From positions 12,453 to 28,376 of the forward strand of contig DKDF01000105.1 in NCBI GenBank assembly GCA_002451755.1: DNA of 15,924 bases, given 5' to 3'. The notes beneath the pieces are model-generated. The model was not told the DNA's origin. It made no database searches and saw nothing but the letters and a program-made list of their open reading frames with translations. The position numbers and the translations under genes were made by a program. Shown one piece after another: positions 5,459-12,297 of the stretch; the stretch's first letter is position 1; every line of letters begins with the position of its first letter. Source of the stretch: Ruminococcaceae bacterium UBA6855. Lineage in GTDB: Bacteria > Bacillota > Clostridia > Oscillospirales > Acutalibacteraceae.

Positions 5459-7297
5459 ATGTCAAAGGTTATAGGTATTGACTTAGGTACAACAAATTCA
5501 TGTGTAGCAGTTATCGAGGGCGGCGAGCCCGTCGTTATCCCCAACGCCGAGGGCGCAAGAACCACGCCTTCCGTCGTCGCATTCGGCAAGACCGGCGAGA
5601 GACTTGTCGGCCAGGTCGCAAAGCGTCAGGCTATCACAAATCCCGACAGAACCGTCTCCTCCATCAAGAGACAGATGGGTTCCGACTACAAAGTTAAGAT
5701 TGACGACAAGCAGTATACTCCTCAGGAGATTTCTGCAATGATCCTGCAGAAGCTCAAGACCGACGCAGAGTCTTATCTCGGCGAGAAGGTCACTGAGGCT
5801 GTTATCACCGTTCCCGCTTACTTCACCGACTCCCAGCGTCAGGCTACAAAGGATGCAGGTAAGATAGCAGGCCTTGAGGTCAAGAGAATAATCAACGAGC
5901 CCACAGCGGCGGCTCTTGCTTACGGTATCGATAAAGAGAACGACCAGAAGGTTATGGTTTATGACCTCGGCGGCGGCACATTTGATGTCTCCATCATCGA
6001 GATGGGCGACGGCGTTCAGGAAGTTCTTGCAACTGCCGGTAACAACCGCCTCGGCGGCGACGATTTCGACCAGAGAGTTATCGACTGGATCGCCGACGAG
6101 TTCAAGAAGAGCGAGGGTGTTGATCTTCGCGGCGACAAGATGGCTATGCAGAGACTGAAAGAGGCTGCCGAGAAAGCAAAGATTGAGCTTTCCAACGTCA
6201 CCACTTCCACCATCAACCTGCCTTTCATCGGTCTGAAGTCCGACGGCACTCCGCTCAACCTCGAGATGACCCTCACCAGAGCTAAGTTCAACGAACTGAC
6301 CGCAGACCTCGTTGAAGCGACAATGGGTCCTGTACGCCAGGCTATCTCGGACTCCGGCCTCAAGACTTCCGATCTCCACAAGATTCTTATGGTCGGCGGC
6401 TCGTCCCGTATCCCCGCTGTTCAGGAAGCTGTTAAGAAGTACACAGGCGTCGAGCCCTTCAAGGGCATCAACCCCGATGAGTGCGTCGCTATCGGTGCTG
6501 CTATCCAGGGCGGCGTCCTTGCAGGCGATGTCAAGGGACTGCTTCTTCTTGATGTCACCCCGCTGTCACTCGGTATCGAGACCATGGGCGGCATAAACAC
6601 CAAGATCATCGACAGAAACACCACCATCCCCGTCAAGAAGAGCCAGATCTTCTCGACCGCGGTTGATAATCAGCCCTCAGTTGAAGTCCATGTCCTCCAG
6701 GGCGAGAGAGACTTCGCTAAGGATAACAAGACCCTCGGCGTGTTCCACCTCGACGGCATCATGCCCGCACGCAGAGGCGTGCCGCAGATCGAAGTTACCT
6801 TCGATATCGATGCAAACGGCATAGTCCATGTTTCCGCAAAGGATCTGGGCACCGGCAAGGAGCAGTCGATCTCCATCACCTCTTCGTCCAACATGTCCAA
6901 GGAGGATATCCAGAAGGCTGTTGACGAGGCTGAAAAGTTCGCTGAGGAAGACAAGAAGCGCCGCGAGGAAGTCGATATCAGAAACGGCGCAGACCAGATG
7001 GTCTATCAGTGCGAGAAGCTCGTCAGCGAGGACGGCGACAAGTTCTCCGAGGACGACAAGAAGGACATTAACGACAAGGTTGATGCTCTTAAGGAAGCCC
7101 TCAAGGGTGAGGATATCAACCTCATCAAGTCCCGCCAGGAGGAGCTCACCGCTAAGTTCTATGAGATCTCCGAGAAGGTCTACAAGGCAGCTGCCGAGCA
7201 GGCTCAGGCTCAGCAGGGTGCCGACGGCGCTCAGCCCGGCAATGATGCGGGATACACTGAGGCGAACTATACGGACGTTCCCGAAGACAACGACTAA
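5459..7297 (+). CDS. dnaK: Molecular chaperone DnaK (Hsp70)
   Basis: 612 aa. The actin-like ATPase domain (about 1-355) has the phosphate loop GIDLGTTNSC (6-15), INEPTAAALAYG (145-156), VYDLGGGTFDVS (167-178) and VGGSSRIP (312-319). The linker KGLLLLDVTP (359-368) leads to the substrate-binding beta domain, then the helical lid and a Gln/Ala/Gly-rich tail ending DVPEDND. The segment after SIKRQMG lacks the roughly 23-residue insert of Gram-negative DnaKs, as expected for a Firmicute. It binds unfolded segments in an ATP cycle with DnaJ and GrpE. Start ATG with GGAGG nine bases upstream. Codons are strongly biased, as for a highly expressed gene. No strong terminator follows. Confidence 0.99.
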   Translation: MSKVIGIDLGTTNSCVAVIEGGEPVVIPNAEGARTTPSVVAFGKTGERLVGQVAKRQAITNPDRTVSSIKRQMGSDYKVKIDDKQYTPQEISAMILQKLKTDAESYLGEKVTEAVITVPAYFTDSQRQATKDAGKIAGLEVKRIINEPTAAALAYGIDKENDQKVMVYDLGGGTFDVSIIEMGDGVQEVLATAGNNRLGGDDFDQRVIDWIADEFKKSEGVDLRGDKMAMQRLKEAAEKAKIELSNVTTSTINLPFIGLKSDGTPLNLEMTLTRAKFNELTADLVEATMGPVRQAISDSGLKTSDLHKILMVGGSSRIPAVQEAVKKYTGVEPFKGINPDECVAIGAAIQGGVLAGDVKGLLLLDVTPLSLGIETMGGINTKIIDRNTTIPVKKSQIFSTAVDNQPSVEVHVLQGERDFAKDNKTLGVFHLDGIMPARRGVPQIEVTFDIDANGIVHVSAKDLGTGKEQSISITSSSNMSKEDIQKAVDEAEKFAEEDKKRREEVDIRNGADQMVYQCEKLVSEDGDKFSEDDKKDINDKVDALKEALKGEDINLIKSRQEELTAKFYEISEKVYKAAAEQAQAQQGADGAQPGNDAGYTEANYTDVPEDND

Positions 7298-7328
7298 TAT
7301 CCGGCATTGCGTAATTTTGCGCGATACG

Positions 7329-7477
7329 GCGTTGTGAGAACCATGCCCGTTCGGTCACGTACCAACGCACGCTCCCTCGCGGGCAGAACCTCACGCCTTG
7401 TCTCACACAAAATTCCGCGATTGCCTGCCTTGATAAGGCTTGCGGAGAAACCGCACATAGCTGCGTTGTGAGAACCA
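7329..7477. repeat. Paired 15-base direct repeat with inverted arms
   Basis: GCGTTGTGAGAACCA occurs at 7329-7343 and 7463-7477, 134 bases apart. Copy two forms GCGTTG-TGAGAAC-CAACGC, extended to 7 bp. Copy one folds with downstream DNA: GCGTT/AACGC (7364-7368), GTGA/TCAC (7355-7358) and GAAC/GTTC (7349-7352). The copies fall in different reading frames, so protein coding does not explain the identity. Confidence 0.7.
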
Positions 7478-7626
7478 ACGCATAGATTTTGTAGGGGTCG
7501 GCGACTCGACGACCCGATGCCGCGCGAGCGGCACAAATATGAAACGGTGTTGTAATATGCCGTTATGGGGGCGGCGCCACGACGCTCCGGTGTAAAGCGA
7601 TGCTTTGCAAAAAAAGTATGACTGGC

Positions 7627-7651
7627 TGAGGGATTGCTTTGCGGTCCCTCA
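7627..7651 (+). other. Strong hairpin in the dnaJ leader
   Basis: TGAGGGATTGC (7627-7637) pairs with GCGGTCCCTCA (7641-7651), 11 bp with two G-U pairs and a TTT loop, 20 bases before the dnaJ ribosome binding site. No T run follows, so it is unlikely to terminate transcription. A role in mRNA processing or stability between dnaK and dnaJ is plausible but unproven. Confidence 0.65.
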
Positions 7652-7685
7652 ATAGTACATTGTAAGTAAAAAGGAGTAATTTCCC

Positions 7686-8846
7686 TTGGCTGATAAAAGA
7701 GATTTTTACGAGGTGCTCGGGGTCAGCAAAAATGCCACTGAGGACGAGATAAAAAAAGCATACCGTCAGAAGGCGAAGCAGTATCATCCCGATCTCAACC
7801 CCGGTGACGTTGACGCCGAGGCGAAATTCAAGGAGGTCAACGAGGCATACGAGGTGCTCTCCGATAAGGATAAGCGCGGCAGGTACGACCAGTTCGGTCA
7901 TGCCGGTGTCGATCCGAACTTCGGCGCGGGCGGCGGCGCAGGCGGCTGGGGCACGGGCTCCGGCGGAGTTGACTTCGATTTAGGCGATATTTTCGGCAGC
8001 TTCTTCGGAGGCGGCGGAGGGTTCGGCGGCTTCGGCGGCGGACGCTCCGACCCCAACGCCCCGAGGCGCGGCGACGACGTTCAGGCGCGCGTCACCATTT
8101 CATTTGAAGAGGCGGCGAAGGGCTGTAAGCGCAAGATAGAGATACATCGCATCGAGACCTGTCCTGACTGCGGCGGCTCGGGCGCTCAGAAGGGCTCGAC
8201 CACCAAGACCTGCCCCGACTGCGGCGGCAGAGGTCAGGTGAATGTCCAGCAGAGAACACCGTTCGGTGTTATTTCGACCACCAAGACCTGCCCCAAGTGC
8301 GGCGGCAGAGGCAAAATTGTCGAGAAGCCGTGCCAGAAGTGCCGCGGCGGCGGACGCGTGTCCAAGCGCCGTGAGCTCGAGGTGAATATCCCCGCCGGTA
8401 TCGACGACAGACAGGTCATCTCCGTGCGCGGCGAGGGCAGCATGGGCTCGAACGGAGGTCCCTCCGGCGATCTTCATGTTTCCGTGTTCGTCAGACCGCA
8501 TCCGTTCTTTGAACGCGAGGGCTATAACATCTGGTATGACTGCAAGGTAAACTTCGTCCAGGCGGCTCTGGGCGACAGCATCATGGTGCCTACCATTGAC
8601 GGCAAGGTCAAGTTCGACCTGCCCGCCGGCACTCAGCCCGGCACCGTCATGTCCCTCAAGGGCAAGGGCATTCAGTATCTCAATTCGCGCGGCAGAGGCG
8701 ATCAGTATATACGCATAATCGTCGAAGTCCCGAAGGATCTGACTGCGCCTCAGCGCGAGGCACTCAAAAACTTCAAGGATACCATGGGCTACAGCGATGT
8801 CACCCCTGATGAGAAGCGCGGATTCTTTGGCAAAAAGAAGAAATAA
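7686..8846 (+). CDS. dnaJ: Chaperone DnaJ (Hsp40, type I)
   Basis: 386 aa. J domain (1-70) with the HPD motif at 34-36 that triggers DnaK ATP hydrolysis; Gly/Phe-rich linker (about 78-120); zinc domain with four CXXCXGXG modules at Cys159/162, 176/179, 202/205 and 216/219; then the two C-terminal substrate-binding domains. It presents unfolded clients to DnaK. The start is TTG at 7686, nine bases after AAGGAG; no in-frame ATG lies near it and the next residues (ADKRDFYEVLGVS) are a normal DnaJ N-terminus. Fourth gene of the CIRCE operon but 388 bases from dnaK. A terminator follows 8 bases after the stop. Confidence 0.98.
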   Translation: MADKRDFYEVLGVSKNATEDEIKKAYRQKAKQYHPDLNPGDVDAEAKFKEVNEAYEVLSDKDKRGRYDQFGHAGVDPNFGAGGGAGGWGTGSGGVDFDLGDIFGSFFGGGGGFGGFGGGRSDPNAPRRGDDVQARVTISFEEAAKGCKRKIEIHRIETCPDCGGSGAQKGSTTKTCPDCGGRGQVNVQQRTPFGVISTTKTCPKCGGRGKIVEKPCQKCRGGGRVSKRRELEVNIPAGIDDRQVISVRGEGSMGSNGGPSGDLHVSVFVRPHPFFEREGYNIWYDCKVNFVQAALGDSIMVPTIDGKVKFDLPAGTQPGTVMSLKGKGIQYLNSRGRGDQYIRIIVEVPKDLTAPQREALKNFKDTMGYSDVTPDEKRGFFGKKKK

Positions 8847-8853
8847 TTTCTCA

Positions 8854-8889
8854 GACCGGAACGGCACGCACCGCTCCGGTCGCGTTTTT
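8854..8889 (+). terminator. Terminator of the hrcA-grpE-dnaK-dnaJ operon
   Basis: GACCGGAACGG (8854-8864) pairs with CCGCTCCGGTC (8871-8881), 11 positions with one A-C mismatch, followed by GCG and TTTTT. It separates dnaJ from the lon promoter. Confidence 0.8.
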
Positions 8890-8944
8890 ATACAGTCAAA
8901 CCGTCTGTATCCTTTATTTTACATATTCCCTGCGGCTCTGTCTG

Positions 8945-8973
8945 TTGACGGAGCGGGTAATATGAAGTATAAT
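8945..8973 (+). promoter_or_regulatory. Sigma-A promoter of lon-engB
   Basis: -35 TTGACG (8945-8950), 17-base spacer, perfect -10 TATAAT (8968-8973). Predicted start near 8980 and a leader of about 73 bases that contains a small hairpin, GCCGC (9011-9015) with GCGGC (9022-9026). No CIRCE or CtsR-type box is seen, so heat control of lon, if any, is not visible here. Confidence 0.85.
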
Positions 8974-9052
8974 AAACAGATAAAGCGTTTACGATTTAAA
9001 GACGGGGAAAGCCGCTTTTCGGCGGCATATCAACGAAAAAGGAAGATATATT

Positions 9053-11497
9053 ATGGAAGATAAATTTGAATCTGCGGCTCTGCTTATGCCGACCGTTGCG
9101 CTGCGAGGTCTCGTGGTGTTTCCCGGCATGCAGGTGCATTTTGATGTTGGCAGAGAAAAATCTATAGATGCGCTGAAAGCGGCGCTCGCGGGCGACAGAA
9201 AAATTTTCCTGACCGCGCAGAAAGATATAGCGGTCGACGATCCCGATTTCAACGATCTCTATAAGCTCGGCGTTGTCGCGACCGTTTCGCGCGTCGCAAA
9301 GCTCCCGGGCGAGGGGGATATAGTGCGCGTGTCCGTCAAGGGTATGTACCGCGCACGCCTGAATGGAATCGTCTCGTCCGAGCCGCACCTTGTCGGCGCG
9401 ATAAGAGCCTGCGCAATACGCAAATATGACAGAGAAAACGAGTACGGTCAGGCGCTCATCAGAAGCGCAAAGAGCATCTTTGAGGGCTATGCGCAGAGCG
9501 CGCCCCAGCTCTCTCCCGACGTCGTGCTCGCTGTGCTCGGTTTCGATCATCCCGGCGACATGGCTGATTTCATCGCCGGCAATATAGCTCTCGAATTCTC
9601 GGACAGGCAGTCCGTTCTCGAGGAGCTCGACCCGATAAAGCGCCTTGAAAAGCTCTGCGTGCTCCTGCTCAAAGAATCCCGTCTGCTCGAATATGAGGAC
9701 GAGATTCAGGAGATGGTGCAAAAGCAGATGGACGACAGCCAGCGCGAATACTATCTTCGCGAGCAGCTCAAAGTCATTTCGTCCCAGCTCAACAACGGCG
9801 TGTCTCCCGAGGAGGAGATTCAGGAGTTCCGCGACAAAATCGCGGCTCTGCCCGTTGACGATGCATCAAAAGAAAAGCTTTTGCGCGAGTGCGACAGGCT
9901 CGAACGCTACGCGGTTCAGTCGCCTGAGGCGGCGGTGAGCAGGAACTATCTTGAGACCTGCCTTGAACTTCCCTGGGGCAAATATACAAAAGATAACCTC
10001 GACCTTACCCGCGCCCACAAGATACTTGAGGCGGATCACTACGGGCTCAAAAAGGTCAAGGAGCGCATACTCGAATTTATGGCTGTGCGCTCGCTCGCGC
10101 CCGATGTCGGCGGCCAGATAATCTGCCTCGTCGGCCCTCCCGGAGTCGGCAAGACCTCGGTCGCAAAGTCGGTCGCTCGCGCTATGGGCAGAAAATATGC
10201 CCGCATATCTCTCGGCGGCGTCCATGACGAGGCGGAGATACGCGGCCACAGAAAGACATATATCGGCTCGATGCCCGGCAGAATAATTGCCGCTATCCAG
10301 CAGGCGGGCAGCTCGAATCCGCTCATTCTGCTCGATGAGGTCGATAAGCTCGGCAGCGACTACAAGGGCGATCCGTCCTCCGCGCTGCTCGAAGTGCTCG
10401 ATTCCGAACAGAACTATGCGTTCAGGGACAATTATCTTGAGATTCCCTATGACTTGAGCAAGGTGCTGTTCATAACCACGGCGAATGTCGCTTCCGATAT
10501 CCCCGCGCCGCTCTATGACCGCATGGAGGTTATTGAACTCGGCAGCTATACGGCAGAAGAGAAGTTCCATATCGCCAAGAAGCATCTTATCCCCAAGCAG
10601 CTCAAAAAACACGGACTCACCGCGCGTCAGCTCCGCTTCACGGACGGCGCGATAAGAAATATCATAGACGGCTACACCCGCGAGGCGGGCGTCAGAAGGC
10701 TCGAACAGCTCATAGCCTCCGTCTGCCGCAAGGCCGCCAAGCGTATAGCCGAGGGCGAGGAGAAGATAAGCGTCAAGGAGAGCGATCTTCAGACTCTGCT
10801 CGGCAACCCGAAGTTCAAGGAAGAGAAGCTCAGGGATTCCGATGAGGTCGGCGTGGTCAACGGACTTGCGTGGACTTCCGTCGGCGGCGAGCTGCTCGAG
10901 GTCGAAGCGGCTGTGCTCGACGGCACGGGCAAGCTTGAACTCACCGGCTCTCTCGGCGATGTGATGAAGGAGAGTGCCCATGCGGCGATGTCCTATGTCC
11001 GCTCCCGCGCCGATATGCTCGGAATAGACAGCAAATTCTATAAAAATAAAGATATACATATCCATTGCCCTGAGGGCGCAGTCCCGAAGGACGGTCCGTC
11101 CGCTGGCGTCACAATGACTACGGCGCTCGTCTCCGCCCTGACAGGCGCGCCCGTCAGAAGAGATGTGGCTATGACAGGCGAAGTCACCCTGCGCGGCAGA
11201 GTCCTGCCGATAGGCGGGCTCAAGGAGAAGTCCATGGCGGCTTACATACGCGGCATAAAGACCGTTATTATACCAAAGGCGAATGTGCCCGATCTCGACG
11301 AGGTCGACGATGCGGTGAAAGCGAATGTCGAGTTCGTCCCCGTCAGCCATGTTGATGAGGTGCTGAGCATCGCGCTCCTGCCCGTCAGCAAGCCCGCCGA
11401 GGTCGTTGACGCGCATGATGATTCTAAAGACAGCAAACACGCCGATATCCCGGCGCACGATAAAACAAGCGGACGCAGAAGCCGCGTCACGCAGTGA
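9053..11497 (+). CDS. lon: ATP-dependent protease La (Lon)
   Basis: 814 aa. N-terminal LonN substrate domain (about 11-205), coiled-coil region with MDDSQREYYLREQLK (226-240), AAA+ module with Walker A GPPGVGKTS (361-369) and Walker B LILLDEVDK (424-432), and C-terminal serine protease with the Ser683-Lys726 dyad in KDGPSAGVTM and GGLKEKSMAA. The 43-residue dyad spacing equals that of E. coli Lon. It degrades misfolded and some regulatory proteins in the cytosol. The last 30 or so residues are a charged, low-complexity tail (Asp, Lys, His, Arg). ATG start with AAGGAAG upstream. engB follows at once, its ribosome binding site overlapping the lon stop. Confidence 0.98.
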   Translation: MEDKFESAALLMPTVALRGLVVFPGMQVHFDVGREKSIDALKAALAGDRKIFLTAQKDIAVDDPDFNDLYKLGVVATVSRVAKLPGEGDIVRVSVKGMYRARLNGIVSSEPHLVGAIRACAIRKYDRENEYGQALIRSAKSIFEGYAQSAPQLSPDVVLAVLGFDHPGDMADFIAGNIALEFSDRQSVLEELDPIKRLEKLCVLLLKESRLLEYEDEIQEMVQKQMDDSQREYYLREQLKVISSQLNNGVSPEEEIQEFRDKIAALPVDDASKEKLLRECDRLERYAVQSPEAAVSRNYLETCLELPWGKYTKDNLDLTRAHKILEADHYGLKKVKERILEFMAVRSLAPDVGGQIICLVGPPGVGKTSVAKSVARAMGRKYARISLGGVHDEAEIRGHRKTYIGSMPGRIIAAIQQAGSSNPLILLDEVDKLGSDYKGDPSSALLEVLDSEQNYAFRDNYLEIPYDLSKVLFITTANVASDIPAPLYDRMEVIELGSYTAEEKFHIAKKHLIPKQLKKHGLTARQLRFTDGAIRNIIDGYTREAGVRRLEQLIASVCRKAAKRIAEGEEKISVKESDLQTLLGNPKFKEEKLRDSDEVGVVNGLAWTSVGGELLEVEAAVLDGTGKLELTGSLGDVMKESAHAAMSYVRSRADMLGIDSKFYKNKDIHIHCPEGAVPKDGPSAGVTMTTALVSALTGAPVRRDVAMTGEVTLRGRVLPIGGLKEKSMAAYIRGIKTVIIPKANVPDLDEVDDAVKANVEFVPVSHVDEVLSIALLPVSKPAEVVDAHDDSKDSKHADIPAHDKTSGRRSRVTQ

Positions 11498-11504
11498 GGT
11501 TTTT

Positions 11505-12086
11505 ATGAGATTTGATATCATTGAATTCGACCGTTCTTACGGCACTTCGGCTCAGCTCAAAAGGTTTGCCGAACCCGAGATAGTTTTCTCCGGGCGCTCC
11601 AATGTCGGCAAGTCGTCGCTGATGAACAAGCTGTTCAACCGCAAGAATCTTGCCCGCGTCAGCTCCGTTCCGGGAAAGACCGTCACCGTCAACTTTTTCA
11701 AAGGCGACAAGGTGAATTTCGTCGATCTCCCGGGCTACGGTTACGCCAAGGCGGCAAAGAGCGAAAAGCTCCGCTGGGCGGATCTCATGGAGGGCTATTT
11801 CGGCTCCGAGCGCAATATCGCTCTTGTTGTCCAGCTCATCGACTCGCGCCACAAGCCGAGCAAGGATGACTACGACATGCTGAACTTCTTGAAATCCGGC
11901 GGATACAAAACCGTTATCGCGCTGACGAAGATAGACAAGCTCAACAAAACCGAGCGCGCCCAGCGCCTTGAAGCGTTCAAAACAGAACTCGCCGATTTCC
12001 CGGACTATGAGACTGTTCCGTTCTCTTCACAGACCGGAGAGGGCGTGGATGTGCTCAGAAAAATAATCGCGAGCGCAGCGGAATAA
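11505..12086 (+). CDS. engB: Ribosome biogenesis GTPase EngB (YsxC/YihA)
   Basis: 193 aa, the usual family length. A single TRAFAC GTPase domain: G1 FSGRSNVGKSS (28-38), G2-region PGKT (56-59), G3 DLPGYGYAKA (74-83) and G4 TKID. It acts in assembly of the 50S ribosomal subunit and is essential in Bacillus subtilis. The frame is open further upstream into lon, but ATG 11505 gives the conserved N-terminus and has GAGG five bases upstream, made of the lon stop region. Seven bases separate it from lon; the lon-ysxC pairing is common in Firmicutes. Translational coupling with lon is likely. Confidence 0.96.
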   Translation: MRFDIIEFDRSYGTSAQLKRFAEPEIVFSGRSNVGKSSLMNKLFNRKNLARVSSVPGKTVTVNFFKGDKVNFVDLPGYGYAKAAKSEKLRWADLMEGYFGSERNIALVVQLIDSRHKPSKDDYDMLNFLKSGGYKTVIALTKIDKLNKTERAQRLEAFKTELADFPDYETVPFSSQTGEGVDVLRKIIASAAE

Positions 12087-12150
12087 GCAAAACAATGCGT
12101 AAAGCCATATAGCTTTACGGACTGATCTGACGGATTTTTGTTTTGCTTTT
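12085..12150 (+). terminator. Nested inverted repeat after engB, probable terminator
   Basis: Outer arms AAGCAAAACAA (12085-12095, starting inside the engB stop codon) and TTGTTTTGCTT (12138-12148) match perfectly over 11 bp and are followed by TT. Inside lies a perfect 8-bp hairpin, CGTAAAGC (12098-12105) with GCTTTACG (12112-12119). The outer helix followed by T residues resembles a terminator, but the 42-base interior is unusually long. Confidence 0.5.
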
Positions 12151-12166
12151 GCCAATTGCATATAAA
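12138..12166 (+). promoter_or_regulatory. Weak candidate promoter of lgt-folD
   Basis: TTGTTT (12138-12143), 17-base spacer, TATAAA (12161-12166). The -35 is poor and overlaps the terminator-like arm. It is the best candidate seen upstream of lgt; the alternative is read-through from engB. A start here would give a leader of about 125 bases with hairpins at 12165-12179 (AACGC/GCGTT) and 12252-12274. Confidence 0.3.
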
Positions 12167-12251
12167 CGCGAAAAGCGTTGAAAAATATCGGATTCTGCGG
12201 CTGAATGTATTTTCAAAATCAGCTTAGACCGATAATTCAGTGGTATAAATT

Positions 12252-12274
12252 CTGTAAAGTGAATCGCTTTACAG
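12252..12274 (+). repeat. 8-bp inverted repeat in the lgt leader
   Basis: CTGTAAAG (12252-12259) and CTTTACAG (12267-12274) are perfect inverted arms around TGAATCG, nine bases before the lgt ribosome binding site AGAGG. The core GTAAAG...CTTTAC also forms the hairpin at 12098-12119. Operator or RNA control element; nothing identifies the factor. Confidence 0.6.
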
Positions 12275-12297
12275 TTCTGAATGAGAGGATGATGTCT

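Larger units (their letters stand above)
7298..7685. other. 388-bp non-coding, hairpin-rich gap between dnaK and dnaJ
   Basis: No credible gene is seen. Visible structure: a 15-base direct repeat (7329-7343 and 7463-7477); a nested fold 7329-7368; a 7-bp hairpin 7462-7482; GGGTCG/CGACCC (7495-7500, 7510-7515); TGCCGC-GCGA-GCGGCA (7518-7533) with a GNRA loop; AAAGC-GAT-GCTTT near 7598-7610; and an 11-bp hairpin 7627-7651 before dnaJ. No convincing promoter is seen. Short minus-strand frames cross the region but run into dnaK or lack a ribosome binding site. It reads like a copy of an interspersed non-coding repeat inserted into the operon, which cannot be tested from one copy. Confidence 0.6.

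Noticed and set aside
5498..6379. 293-aa open frame on the minus strand opposite dnaK
   Set aside because: Shadow of the strongly codon-biased dnaK gene with no ribosome binding site or known motif.
7152..7536. Minus-strand frames of 108 and 80 codons across the dnaK-dnaJ gap
   Set aside because: One runs into dnaK, neither has a clear ribosome binding site, and the 15-base repeat falls in different frames, so conserved coding is unlikely. The region is better seen as structured non-coding DNA.
8100..8867. 255-aa open frame on the minus strand opposite dnaJ
   Set aside because: Low-complexity Ala/Leu/Gly translation mirrored from the Gly/Cys repeats of dnaJ; also begins in the dnaJ terminator.
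8890..9052. CIRCE or CtsR control of lon
   Set aside because: Neither the CIRCE repeat nor a tandem GGTCAAA-type heptad is present in the lon upstream region.
11406..11504. Upstream in-frame start of engB inside lon
   Set aside because: No family conservation for the extra 33 residues; ATG 11505 gives the standard EngB N-terminus and has its own ribosome binding site.
9866..11521. 551-aa open frame on the minus strand opposite lon and the start of engB
   Set aside because: It is antisense to the well-supported lon protease, has no recognisable domain, and long antisense frames are a common by-product of biased codon use.
12205..12297. Upstream in-frame start of lgt
   Set aside because: The extra residues lack homology, contain the inverted repeat 12252-12274, and a good ribosome binding site precedes ATG 12298.
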